Notes under the pieces: model-generated
Databases searched by the model: none
What the model was told of the DNA's origin: nothing
What the model saw: the letters and a program-made list of their open reading frames with translations, nothing else
Shown: piece after piece, positions 1 through 10,729 of the stretch
How positions within the stretch are numbered: the stretch's first letter is position 1
How the letters are laid out: every line of letters begins with the position of its first letter
Made by a program: the position numbers and the translations under genes
Assembly: GCA_008933995.1 (NCBI GenBank)
Contig: WARS01000043.1
Coordinates: 162,501-226,500 of the forward strand
Reading direction: 5' to 3'
Source of the DNA: Datnioides undecimradiatus
Lineage: Eukaryota; Chordata; Actinopteri; Lobotiformes; Datnioididae
DNA length: 64,000 nt

Positions 1-44
1 CAGGAAATGGATTTTTAGTTAATTTGTCAGGTTAAATCAGGGTT

Positions 45-60
45 AAAAAAAAAAAAAAAA
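45..60. repeat. A16 homopolymer
   Basis: Sixteen consecutive A. It could be the tail of an old retroposed copy, but the flanking sequence shows no recognisable SINE or LINE body. Confidence 0.95.
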
Positions 61-1129
61 CAGAGAGAAGAAAAAAATGAATTGATGAATGTGCATGGGT
101 GATTCTTGGTGAATGGCAGAGTAAAATATGCAGCTTCCAACTAGGGACAGGCAGGAAATGTAAAGGCAACGCAACGGAAAAATGTTCTGCTACTCTAAAT
201 TTACTCACCAAAGAACGATTTTGTATTTGTTTGCCCAGTTTTCAGTGGGAACTAATAAATATGTGATTGAATTTTTAATGCACAATGACCACACCTGATC
301 AAAGTCAAAGTCATTTGTTTCATTTTTCCGCTCTCCCTCATACCGATTTCCCTTTTTCCGCATGCATTTACTTCATTCTGGGGCCAAATATGCCTCAAAT
401 GCTAATAGCCTGCGTATTATCTGCCTGCGCATTATCTTGGTACGTGATGGTATTTAATATGTGGTACATTCAGCGCAGCGTGTAGATGGATGTTGTAAGT
501 GTGCTTGAAGCTGTCGTGGCGTGATTAAAACGGACGTGGTGATCAGCAGTTTTGTCACATAGGGTAAAAGTACAGCTAACTCACCCGCTGCCATAATAAA
601 CGATAAGACGCTGACACAACGGGAATGATGAACACTCTGAACTAATGGTTCCTTGCTCGCTCACACGCATGCATAAATATGACTGGCTCTTTTTGTTTTT
701 TTTCCCCTCCTAGCCTTATTCACATCTGTCTCTTTCTCCACCAATCGGTTACTGTATACGGAAAAAAAAAAAGAAACGACCTGTCCTTCAAAAACTGTAT
801 TGCACCATTTCTTCATTCCAGAGATTTCTGCTCTAGAACACCTTGTATAACAGCCTGCGAGCGAATGTAGTCCGCCTCAAATGTTGTGATATGAAAATCA
901 TTCATGCCCTGGGGGAGTATATGGAGAGGAATAAAGGATGGATGCGGACGGACAGAAATTGAACCAAATTCTCCCCTCCCACCCAATCACACTGCATCAC
1001 AAATCACCGGCCCTGCCGCTAATTCAGGAGCGTTACGGCGTGCAGGCCTTGGCATGTGGCATATGGCGTGCGTGTGAGCGTGTGTGTGTGAGTGTAGAAG
1101 TGTGAGTTTGCATATTATAGTTGGGAGAT

Positions 1130-1147
1130 GAGAGAGAGAGAGAGAGG
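1130..1147. repeat. (GA)9 microsatellite
   Basis: Perfect GA dinucleotide array followed by more purine-rich sequence. Confidence 0.9.
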
Positions 1148-1229
1148 GAGAGAGAAGGAAAAGATGATTTAGGAGTAATGAGAGCCGGTAAAATCATGGT
1201 GCCCAGCGGCATTATGGGACTAAATCTAA

Positions 1230-1765
1230 TCTGCTAATGGAGAGGGGGGCGTGGGCTGGGGTGGGAGGGTGATGGAGGGAGGAGGAAGGGGAGGAGTAGT
1301 AGGGAAAGAGGATGAAGAAGGGAAAGGACAGCAGTGGCGGGAATGAAGGTTGAGGAAAGGGATCGGATGGAGGGCAAGAAGGACAGAGAGGGACAAGAAG
1401 AGGAAAGAAAGGAGGAGAGAGGAATGAAGAAGAAGAGGAGATAAGCAGGAGGAATGGCAAAGGAGGAGTCAGGAACAGGGACCATGGAAGAAAAGGAAAT
1501 AAATAAAGAAATGCAGAAGCGATGGAACATTTAGGAAACCATTTAAGAAATTTAAGTGAAGGAATAAGTGATGAGGAGGGTAGAAGTTCAGAGAGGGGTG
1601 TTAAGAACAAGAGACGTGCAGAGATGGAGATGAATATGAGGAGGAGAGCACAATACAAAACAAAGGAAGGGGGGACGAGAGTGACAATAAAAGAGGAGAG
1701 AAAGCAAAAAGGTGGGGAGAAAAAAAAGGTCAAGGACACAGTGAGGATGGGAGGTGAGTTTGGAC
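1230..1765. repeat. long polypurine tract (plus strand)
   Basis: About 500 bases are overwhelmingly G or A on the plus strand, with short GGA, GAA and GAG motifs and few interruptions. The complementary polypyrimidine strand yields the longest open frame of the window (217 codons, minus strand). That frame is a Ser/Pro/Leu/Phe-rich low-complexity translation and not a gene. Such tracts can form triplex (H-DNA) structures. Confidence 0.85.

Positions 1766-1793
<28 letters not shown>
1766..1793. repeat. (TG)14 microsatellite
   Basis: Perfect TG array directly following the polypurine tract. Confidence 0.95.
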
Positions 1794-1796
<3 letters not shown>

Positions 1797-2364
1797 CTTT
1801 GAGTGTGTGTTAGAGAAATAACCTGGGGTGGAGGCATCGGGAGGGCAGGGCCCAGGAGAGCACAATCAGCACATATTGCTATCACATGGTGCGCAAAATG
1901 CTCTCTCTCTCGCAAGCACACACGGACGCTCACATGCAGATGGGCAAAGTTTGCACACGATCCATACATGACGCACATGCAACAACCAAACACACGTTCT
2001 CACACACCCGCGCCCTCTGCAGAAGGCAGCTATTGAGAGGTAATTGCCCCAGACTGTTAATGTTTTCCAGGATAAAACTACACCAGTCTTTACAAGGCCG
2101 GGCTAATTTCACAACTTTATGTCTTTACCTCAGCAAAATGGCTGACGACCACATGGTAACCACTCCAAGGAGATTCAACAGAAAGGAAACTTGGGGTCTA
2201 TATTCTTTTATGTATTTGACTATGTATTTTTGTTTCCTGTTAGAAAATCGGGTGGTGCTGCAGGTACAGCATGTGAATGATTTGAAGGCCTTTTTTCTCC
2301 CCCTGGGCCACCCATGCTGAAGACGTGCAGTACATGCATCCTGCAGCACATTTCGATAAAAGAC
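1794..2364. other. non-coding; one small ORF with strong Kozak context
   Basis: Mostly unique DNA. An ATG at 2138 has A at -3 and G at +4 and opens a 60-codon frame ending at 2320 (starts MADDHMV, with a hydrophobic middle stretch LYSFMYLTMYFCFLL). I do not recognise the product, and there is no other coding evidence, so I do not call it a gene. Confidence 0.5.
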
Positions 2365-2370
2365 TCTGCT

Positions 2371-2591
2371 GCAGCAATAAATTGATTAATCAAATCATTA
2401 TCTGGGCAGCTTTTCTTGGTCTTACAGTATAGTAAATTAAATATATTTGGTTGTCTGGACTATTGGATGCTGTGATGGGCATTTTCACCATTTTCTGATG
2501 TTTTATTTACTGAATAAATAATCAATTAATTGAGAAAATAATCAACAGGTTAATCAATGATTATTATAAAGACAACATGTTGTTTTGCAGC
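2371..2591. mobile_element. hAT-like non-autonomous element, diverged
   Basis: The sequence resembles a teleost dispersed repeat that I know by pattern. It begins with a GCAGCAATAAATTGATTAATC-like end, has an internal 'gtgatgggcattttcaccattttc'-type motif, and ends in 'attgagaaaataatcaacag' followed by TTAATCAATGATTATT and TTTTGCAGC. The TTAATC motifs at the two ends are in inverted orientation, as in terminal inverted repeats. No transposase is encoded. The family name is from memory, not a database search; the ends are approximate. Confidence 0.55.
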
Positions 2592-2809
2592 ATTTAACGC
2601 CACATGGGTTCGTGATGGGCTGCAGAAAGAGCATATGATGAGTTAGCAGCAAAATCCCTGCTGCAAATCTAGACCACGAGTCGCCTTTAAATCATCATGC
2701 TGTCAAACCTTCGGTAAAATTGATTCCTTTATTCCAAAGTTTACAATCGAGCCTCTTCATGTACATTCAGTGATGCTGAAACTCTCCGGAGAAAACAAAG
2801 TACACTCAC

Positions 2810-2833
2810 CTCATTCCGGCTGGGTGGCCCGCT
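2810..2833 (-). other. candidate 24-nt microexon (not identified)
   Basis: On the minus strand, 24 nt are bracketed by strong splice signals. Upstream is a CTGAC branch-point match (2854-2858), then a short pyrimidine tract and CTGCAG (2834-2839), which places a UGC motif next to the 3' splice site. Downstream is GAG|GTGAGT (donor 2804-2809). The length is a multiple of three, and the phase-0 reading is SGPPSRNE; one other phase is also open. UGC next to the acceptor is typical of SRRM4-dependent neural microexons. I cannot assign a gene, and comparable signals can arise by chance in a window this size. Confidence 0.3.
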
Positions 2834-2954
2834 CTGCAGCGAGGAAAGCGATTGTCAGCCCGTCACATTTTATTGTATCGCACTGTATCATATCATATTG
2901 CTTTAAATCATTTTTATGACTCATGTGTCTGTGATCATTTCAGTTTATAAATAC

Positions 2955-3030
2955 AATCTGCTGTTGGAAATTGAACCCTGGGCCACGGCGGTAAACTCCT
3001 ACACGGGTTTGAAATCCAGACACCCTGTGA
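2955..3030 (-). mobile_element. possible tRNA-derived SINE remnant
   Basis: Read on the minus strand, the segment ends with CAGGGTTCAATTTCC, close to a pol III B box. A convincing A box is not seen. It is weakly supported and could be chance. Confidence 0.25.
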
Positions 3031-4009
3031 AACGGCACCAAAAACCTCAACAATCTGCTATGAGCAACACAAACAGAGCAGAGCCGCATGGCAACTCTAT
3101 TATCTTGATAGTAAACAGGACCCCAGCTCTGCAAATTACAGTATCTAAGCTACGGCATCAACACACAACAACTAGCTAAGATGTCCAAAACATACAACAG
3201 ACAGTGTGTTGTAATGGCGTATTACTGTATTACTGTAAAACTGTCCACTGACTGTATTTCTTCACAGCCTTTTACCTCAAAGAAACTTAAACTTAAGCAC
3301 ATTAAATGTAACTCTAACTCTTAAATTGCCCCTTCTGCAGTCGATAGCTATAAAAAAAGACATCCCGTCCTCCAAAACTACTTTAACACGGGTCCTCAAG
3401 AGTGTAGAAAAATAAGCCTCAGCTCCCTATAAATCAAAGCTAGACGATAGCCGACCATTATGTTGGCACTGATACTGAACAGCAGCGAGGCAGAATGTCA
3501 AGTTATGACGTCTCGTGTTTAGCCGTTTGATTCACAGGTCGGTGAAAGAAAACACAGATGCAACATTACACTGCAGCTTAGGCAATTACACCAAATTACA
3601 CTGAAACTCTGCAGTGGTTCGTGTCTTTATGAGGTAATGTACAGTCTCAATACATGCAACTTCCCTCACTCACTCGGGTCGCAGGCATGCCGCTGCAATC
3701 AAATAGCCATTACAGTGTTGAGTGTTATAGCTGAGGGAAAGCAGACGAGGAAGGAGATAAGGTCAAAAGCACGGTTATTGAATAAATTACAGCCAAAAAA
3801 ATCTCTGTTTCTCAAATTTGAACGTGCAAACTGATAAAAAACACACTTCCTGTAGGTGAATAATATCTGTTGTACAGTATTTGCATTAGATAAAGTAAAA
3901 TGTAATGTTCAATATGTAGGGCACAAAGGCCGGATGGAGCCCAAACCCCACCCAGCAGGTAGGCCGCCTCTATCAGAGCACCTTGCCTGCAGACTTAAAT
4001 GATTTCCCG

Positions 4010-4023
4010 ACAGTAGATGGCGC
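4010..4023 (+). promoter_or_regulatory. candidate CTCF site, forward
   Basis: ACAGTAGATGGCGC matches the CTCF core consensus CCASYAGRKGGCRS at 13 of 14 positions. Orientation is plus. Binding is inferred from the motif only. Confidence 0.45.
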
Positions 4024-4557
4024 TGCAATGCTTCTCTGTGCTTGTTCTCAACCCAATCAATGCATTCAGATCACTATCACACACCCTGACTGCTCATCAG
4101 CATCAATACCTGCAGATCTATGGCACTCAGAGACCAGATTAGTCCTTCTTTGAAGGAATCATCACATACATTTTCCTTGTAAACATCATTTTTATTAGCA
4201 AGGGAAAGTGAATAATCGCCGTTTCCCAAAGAAACTCACACTAATCTGTTGAATATACCCACAAGAACACACGTAATCTATATTCAGAGGTGATTTGAGC
4301 ACGGATGACAGCATTAAAGATTAAGAGTAAACGTATCTTGTGTCTTTGCATTTAAACTGATTGTCATTTATATTAGATGTGTCATTAGTCGGGGTACACT
4401 GAAAACAAGTCGGATGTAGCTCTGCATAATTCCCCCCTTAAATGCCCTCCAAATTTGTCATTGTCGGACATGAATCAAACTGACACGTTGTTCATTAAGC
4501 GGACGGATGAAAGGCAGTGTTGGCGCAGAGAGGGGAAGCAGAGAAAGAAAAGGGATG

Positions 4558-4580
4558 CCCCCCCCCCCACACACACACAC
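4558..4580. repeat. C11 + (AC)6
   Basis: A homopolymer C run (4558-4568) is followed directly by six AC repeats. Confidence 0.95.
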
Positions 4581-4756
4581 CTGTTGTGTGTCCTCTCAGA
4601 CTTTCCGCTTCTTCTTTGCGTCTGTCAGTCTGTCTGCTGTATCTGTCTTTCTTCTCTCTACAAAGAAGAGAGTCAGACGCTGGAGGGATCTGTGAATCAT
4701 TATCCTCTGCTCAGGCCATGACACCGAGAAACTAATAGGCTCCCAGCAGGGAATAC

Positions 4757-4790
4757 GTGTGTGTGTGTGTGTGTGTGTGTGCGTGTGTGT
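4757..4790. repeat. (GT) microsatellite, one interruption
   Basis: GT array with a single GC interruption near its 3' end. Confidence 0.95.
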
Positions 4791-5109
4791 AAGACATAGA
4801 AAGACTAAGGAAAATACATCTCAGATATACTGTCATGTTAATACTTCTGCTGTATGTGTTAGCGTTCAGCAGTATGTTTTCGTACTCTAAACATAAATGT
4901 CCAAACATGTGCCTCCATGCAGATGAACTATTATCTGTGAATCTATACGTGTGCATTGTGTACACTAGTGTGTGTTTGCGCAGATACTCAGGAGAGTGTT
5001 TCTGTGTGTGTAAGTGTGCTTGTGTTTGTATGTGTGCGTTTCTCATTTCCTCCATGTAGAGATTAGGGCCGAAGAAGAGCAGCATTATCAGACAGCTGGA
5101 AATTAGATC
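4791..5109. other. degenerate TG-rich non-coding DNA
   Basis: Scattered short TG runs in otherwise unique sequence. Open frames on either strand follow the TG bias. Nothing else is seen. Confidence 0.6.
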
Positions 5110-5465
5110 TCAGTAGGGGACTCGACTCCTCTGCCTTCCTTTTCATCCTTCCTTCCACACCTCTTTTTGTGATCCTCCTCCACTCCCGCGACTTCTCTTT
5201 TACCTCCACTATGTATCCTCTCCTATATGTCTATCCTATCTGTCCCACCCTCCGCTCCTCCCCGTCACTGTATCCCTTCACACTTGTCGCCTCGTCTTCA
5301 CTTTTGTCTATCCTTACGCCAGCGTCCTCTACCTGCAGCTCAAACATTATTCCTCCATCTTCTCCTCCTCTGCTTTCCTCCACTAATAAAAACTTGTTTC
5401 CTGCCTCAATCTCCGTCCATGTTACGCGTTCTTTTTTCACTGTAACTCCCTCCATCAATCTAGTC
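5110..5465. repeat. polypyrimidine-rich tract (plus strand)
   Basis: C/T-rich stretch with CTCC, TTCC and CCTC motifs. Ser/Pro/Leu-rich frames over it are compositional. Confidence 0.7.
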
Positions 5466-6480
5466 AACCTATAAAGTGGTGCAGTGTCCAATATCCAAAC
5501 TCCAAACTCAAGTAGGATACATCTAAAATGCAGATTAAACCTTAAAAAAGTGATCTTTAAAAAAACAACAAACTATGAAGCACAATCCAGGAAGTAGCTA
5601 TTAACACGTAATCAATGGCTAATCACTAGAGCCACAACTTTCTGGCAAGCAGAACTTAAAAGCGAACTGCGGCTGATAATAAAATCATGTTTCTGTCGGT
5701 GCGCCGTAAGGACTTTCCCAGGAAAGACTTAACATGTTTACAACATTAAGCCAGCTGGGGACTGACTAAATAGGTAGATGTCAAAGTCTTATGTTATCAC
5801 ATGGCTATATCTGTACAGCATTCCCACAAATCACACAGATAAAACTACAATGCAATACATACGAGACTGTAAATGAGAAACAGACAAGCCCACGACAAGT
5901 AAACATGATAGTGAACAATGACCTCAGCGCAGTGACAGAGACTGAACGGTTTAGGATGAGCTGCGTCTGTGTAAGGCCGTCTCCTCGTGCCGTTCGCTTC
6001 ATCTCGCCTCTTCTTCTTCTCTTTTTCGCTTAGCGTTCCAACATCGCCACGGCAACGAAAAAACAAACACGGCGAACGCCACGGGTTTTTCAGATCAACA
6101 CTTCATTGTCGAGATCTGACATCCTGTCATGGAAAAGTTCTGAAACAAATGAGCCTATCTCGAGCAATCTGTTGGACTTCATGTTCAGTTCCACTGGAGG
6201 CAGGCAGCATCACATCATCATGGTTGTGGCATGCTGTGTGCATGTGTGTGTGTGTGTGTGGAGTTGGGAAGAAATGAAATCCATATTACAGCATAAATTA
6301 CAAAAGAAATCTATCTATCTATCTGAAGTACTTCTTCAAGCTCTCCATTAGCGTGTAAATGTGTGTGCATGTGGGTCAGCACAGGAGTCTATTGGGTATT
6401 TCCAGGAAGTGGTAGCCAAACTAAGTTTATTATCTCTCTCCCTCAATCAAATCAGTGAGAGTGAAACATGTAGAACAGGA
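5466..6480. other. unique non-coding DNA
   Basis: No gene or repeat family is recognised. It includes (TG)9 at 6243-6260 and (ATCT)4 at 6309-6324. Confidence 0.65.
6309..6324. repeat. (ATCT)4
   Basis: Short perfect tetranucleotide array. Confidence 0.9.
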
Positions 6481-6499
6481 CACCATTTCCTGTGAACGT

Positions 6500-6500
<1 letters not shown>

Positions 6501-6549
<49 letters not shown>
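6501..6549. repeat. (CA)24 microsatellite
   Basis: 49 bp perfect CA array, followed after one T by a few more CA units. Confidence 0.97.
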
Positions 6550-6555
<6 letters not shown>

Positions 6556-6680
6556 ACTATCTTCACCCAAACATCTAGTAACCATTGTGCCAAAGAGAGG
6601 AAATCCCTTTGCAGGCCAAATCTACTTGCAACATTTGTGTGCGTGTATCAGGGGATGTTTGCATGTCTAAGTTTGTATGC

Positions 6681-6734
6681 GTGTGTGTATATGTGTGTGT
6701 GCATGCACATGTGTCTGAGCTTCTGTGTGTGTGT
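6681..6734. repeat. degenerate GT array
   Basis: Imperfect GT/AT/CA alternation, an ageing dinucleotide array. Confidence 0.8.
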
Positions 6735-6779
6735 CCACTTGTTTGGCCTGCTGATACTATCTGTCCCTCTCATTGACAG

Positions 6780-8644
6780 AAAGGAAGGAAATGGTCAGTC
6801 ACACTGACAGCAACACGGTCACTACTGGACACAGCTAACACCCTGTTCAGATTTAACTTCATGTCATATTTTGGGCCTCAACATGCTCGAACTGTAAGCA
6901 AGTCATTGGCAAATAGAAAGTCTTTCTAATGCTGCAGCATAAATATTGTTAATAGTTGAATTTAAATATACAAACTAATGCTTCTCCACCAGAGAAAGCA
7001 GGAAAAAGCAACAAAACACTCCCAACCGTCTCTATCCTTGAGCATCTTTTACAAAATTATGTTCAACAGAAGCTGGTTCAACTCTGTCGCTGATACACCT
7101 CTGTATTCACATTCACGCACTGCTCCTGAGATGCATTTAAAGTTGCATAACTGAGACCCGAAAAAAAGGACATAAACTAAAATGAAAAACATTTGGTTCA
7201 CTGCTCGATGCAAAAAAGTGTCGTGTCAACGAACCAGACTTCTGACTTCTCAGACTAAAAGAGAGACATTTTTTAATCCATGATGATATATTTTCATTTT
7301 TGAGTGTTTTGAAATGTCAGGTGCATTGGGTGTGAATAAACATAAACTCCACTTAAGAGTCGTCAAAGCCTCGCTGTGTTGTCACCGCTCCTGTTAACAC
7401 AACGTTCCAACGTTTTGTCCTGTTTCTGTGCCTCTTATTAATCTTCAGTCTCTTCATCTTGCCCTGCTGAACAGATACCCCAAGCCATGTTTATGTTCTT
7501 GACCCCCGTTTCCTCCTCTTCTCATTTCCTATTTTTCTTTCCAGTTCCGACTTTTCCCTTCACTACATTTCTTTAACCTCCCAACAAGAACCACTGCCAT
7601 GTCTTGCAACCTAACTTCCTGGACCACTCCACTTAGTGCAGGTACTAGTGTGCAATTTTTCATTTGGGTTGCAGTTTGTCTATTTGGAAGCGCCCACATC
7701 ACCCTATATTTATTTGTCTGCGTAGTGTAAATGCGAGATGCTCTGTTCCTAGACAGGCTAAAGGTGTAAAGCCGCTGAGATTACATGTGGCGCCGCTGGC
7801 CGTGTAGACACTAATCAAATATACGATCCTTGTGTCAAGTCTCAGTGGGCTGGTAGAGGAAAAGAAAGATGGAGAGCAGTGGGAAAGAGTGATGCAGAGG
7901 ACCAGGCAGGACGGCCTTGGCTGACCTGTTAGAGAAAATGTGGGAGAGACGGAGGCAGAGATGGAAGGGGGGGGACGAGGAGATTGTAAAAATCCACACA
8001 CAGCGACACACAAACACAAAAGACATTCATAAATCACCTCATCTAAATGTTAATTGGTGCCAAATGGCACGTTTGAATAGGTTAAGTGGACCCTCTGAAT
8101 TAGTGTAGCTTACGTAGGTGGTTCAATAAAAGCCCATTTCTAAATGCATAATTCCCCAAATATCATTTGTGTCAAACAGCAGAGCACTTGATCGCTTACT
8201 CTGAGACAGACCGCGCAGTTTCGAGGGACAAGTGAAGCATCGGTTCATTTAATTCAATAAGAAACTGAAGTCTGCCTCTTAAAGGATCGGTTCACTAAAA
8301 TATAGCATGCAGCTAGTGTGCACATGGGACAGAAGGCGGCCCACCTGACCTCAAAGCACCGCCAAGGGAGAAGCCGTGGAGCTTAGGCAGGCCAGATGCA
8401 AACATTTGACCATTTTGCCCAGTGGAAAATTAATTTCCTTGCATCGCAGATATACAGCTCCTTCTTTTTTTAACACAGTCCACCAAGTATCCTCTGGGGC
8501 CGATTAAACTCTCAGTGTCACTTACAGAAAGGTTGGGAGGGTTAAGTGGACCGGCTGAGCATTAGACAGACAGAGGTAAATTGCTAAAATGACAAACTAC
8601 TGCACTGCTTGTATGAGTCCCACTGCGCTCTGTGACATGGTATG
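6780..8644. other. unique non-coding DNA
   Basis: No coding signal is convincing. A pyrimidine-rich segment lies near 7490-7570. A short motif, GGTTAAGTGGACC, occurs twice (8080 and 8540). 8020-8160 is AT-rich and motif-like but unassigned. Confidence 0.65.
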
Positions 8645-8669
8645 GTGTGTGTGTGTGTGTGTGTGTGTG
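8645..8669. repeat. (GT)12 microsatellite
   Basis: Perfect GT array. Confidence 0.95.
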
Positions 8670-8849
8670 AGTGTGTGCTTACTCCCTTGTTGTAATCCAA
8701 ATAGCTAAAAACACACACGCACCGCGAAAAGGCCCAGGCAGCGAGCCTGTGTCTGAAGTGACCTCAGTGATCATGACATCATGAGGTAGGCGTGATTTAT
8801 ATGCGCGCTTAGCTGACGAGCACATTCAAACAAAGTGGCCCCTGGGTGG

Positions 8850-9115
8850 AGCAGAGGGAGCCCCTCGGGAAGGAGAAGGAAGCAGGCAGGGCAGGAGGAG
8901 AGGGGAAGGCATGTGGCAGTGGGAAGGAAAGGAGGAGGTTGAGATTGGGATTGAGGAAAGGAGAGAGGAGGTAAAAAAAGAAGAGGTAAAGTCATAAAAG
9001 ACGAGGAGCATAACGAAAGCACACATGACTAAAGACACCGATGAAGGGACTGAAAATATGGAGGAGAAAAAGAAGAAGGGATAATGAAAGAGGAGAGGAG
9101 AAGTCAGGGGGTAGT
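8850..9115. repeat. polypurine-rich tract
   Basis: GGA/GAA-rich plus strand. Ser/Pro/Leu-rich minus-strand frames over it (to 138 codons) are compositional. Confidence 0.75.
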
Positions 9116-9326
9116 AGTATACGCTCACAGAGAATGAATGAATGACCTCCATCCTGCTCGTCCTACGGCGGGCACACACACGCATGCACACACAGTGTCC
9201 TGGAGCAGAGTGTATGATTAACTGTAAGGATATATGATCCATTTACATCATAACCAGGTGCATTGTACTGGATTATCAAACGGAGGTCACCCCTCCTCCC
9301 TTATTCTCACTTTATTGCATGTGTGC

Positions 9327-9333
9327 TTTTTTT

Positions 9334-9365
<32 letters not shown>
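9327..9365. repeat. T10 + (GT)14
   Basis: T homopolymer (9327-9336) followed by a GT array (9338-9365). Confidence 0.95.
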
Positions 9366-10476
9366 CTGAGAGTGTGCTGAGCCTGACGTGCCCATGCACC
9401 TGAGGCAAGCAGCAGACAATAAGCAGAAAGTGACTGCATCATATTAAAGCACAAATGATTCAAGGTTGGAGGTTAATCTGTGCACTAATTGGATTTTACA
9501 CTGAAAAATGAATATATTGAATTAATGAATTAAGAGTCAATGGAAAGCATCACATACCACCAAAGTGATGTTTTGTTTAAAAGCATATGCTTAGTATTGT
9601 TTTGAAGTTTTTATATTTTTATTGCTGCTGGCTCTGTTCCCTGAGTAAAGCTGCTAGTTAGTCATCATTGTGTCCTTTTAATGTCTAACCTTAACAATCC
9701 TCTCATCCACCTGTGCTACAGTCCAACCCACTATGCCCCCACTCAGTACCGTCTGGCGCTTGTGTGGCGCACGCAGTCCGCCTGCAACACAGATTCTGAC
9801 AGAAAAGCAACCCTCACCCACATTTGACACGTTTGTTATTTCAAATGTGTCATTCTGATTTGTTGCGGCGATCAAAATCTGCAAACATCGCCAACTGAGC
9901 GTGATGAATCACCCAGCGGAGCCACCGGGGAGTCAAAGTAATTATTTTTCGTGACTTCATTTGAGCCAGAGACAGCAGTAATGTTTCCTTAAAAACATTA
10001 GTCCACATAAATTTGGTCCAGGCAGCCACTTCTCCACTCCTCATTTAACTCCTTTAACTTCTAAGAGTTGGCCTGAAAATGAGCTTTTGGCTGTTTTTTA
10101 AGATGCAACATTGACTCAAATTTAAGTCTTGAGCTTTTTTATTGTCTTTATAATAATTACTTTCCTGCTTTCGTTGCAGTCTGATTTAAAAGTAATTGCT
10201 GAAAGATTTCCTTCCATATTTCCAGTCCACTTGGCCTTTCTCTTCGCAATAATTTAAATTTAGAGGAAACTGGAAAAATACTTATTGTGGACTGTATAAA
10301 TCCTCAAATATTCAGTTTTGTAAACGTTCATTATGCTTAAGTCATATTTTTACAAGTTTGGCAGGCGTCACATAAAAGGCCAGTAACATGGCAATCAAAG
10401 CATAAATGCAGCTGGAGTGTTCCTGTAAATTCACAAACTCTTCGGCACTGACATAATTTGATGTTTGAAGACTTTA
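9366..10476. other. unique AT-rich non-coding DNA
   Basis: No gene or named repeat is recognised. Open frames are short and without familiar motifs. Confidence 0.65.
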
Positions 10477-10677
10477 TGTGTGTGTGTGTGTGTGTGTACA
10501 TGTACCGATATGCAGCTACTCATGCTGAGCCATGTGGGCTTCAGGACACACGTTCTCTCACACACACACACACACACACACACGCAGACACAGCTTCAGT
10601 AACTAACTCATTAAAACGGCTCATTTCATCCCAACCTCAGCCAACACACACACTGCTCTCTGATCCAAGAGCTACGC

Positions 10678-10727
<50 letters not shown>
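10477..10727. repeat. cluster of TG/CA arrays
   Basis: (TG) at 10477-10497, (CA) at 10559-10583 and (CA)24 at 10680-10727 lie within 250 bp. The TG array and the later CA arrays are complementary, so they could fold back on one strand. A 150-codon frame across them is Thr/His repeat translation. Confidence 0.95.

Positions 10728-10729
<2 letters not shown>

Larger units (their letters stand above)
1..1229. other. unique non-coding DNA
   Basis: No gene, RNA or repeat family is recognised. The stretch holds an A16 run (45-60), scattered AT-rich sequence and a short GA array (1130-1147). Short open frames here have no recognisable protein character. Confidence 0.7.
2592..4552. other. unique non-coding DNA with candidate exon and CTCF site
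   Basis: Unique sequence apart from a possible SINE remnant (about 2955-3030). It contains the microexon-like segment at 2810-2833 (minus) and a CTCF-type motif at 4010-4023, listed separately. Nothing else is recognised. Confidence 0.6.

Noticed and set aside
1212-1865. 217-codon minus-strand ORF, longest in the window
   Set aside because: Ser/Pro/Leu/Phe low-complexity and poly Thr-His translation of a polypurine tract plus TG array; no domain.
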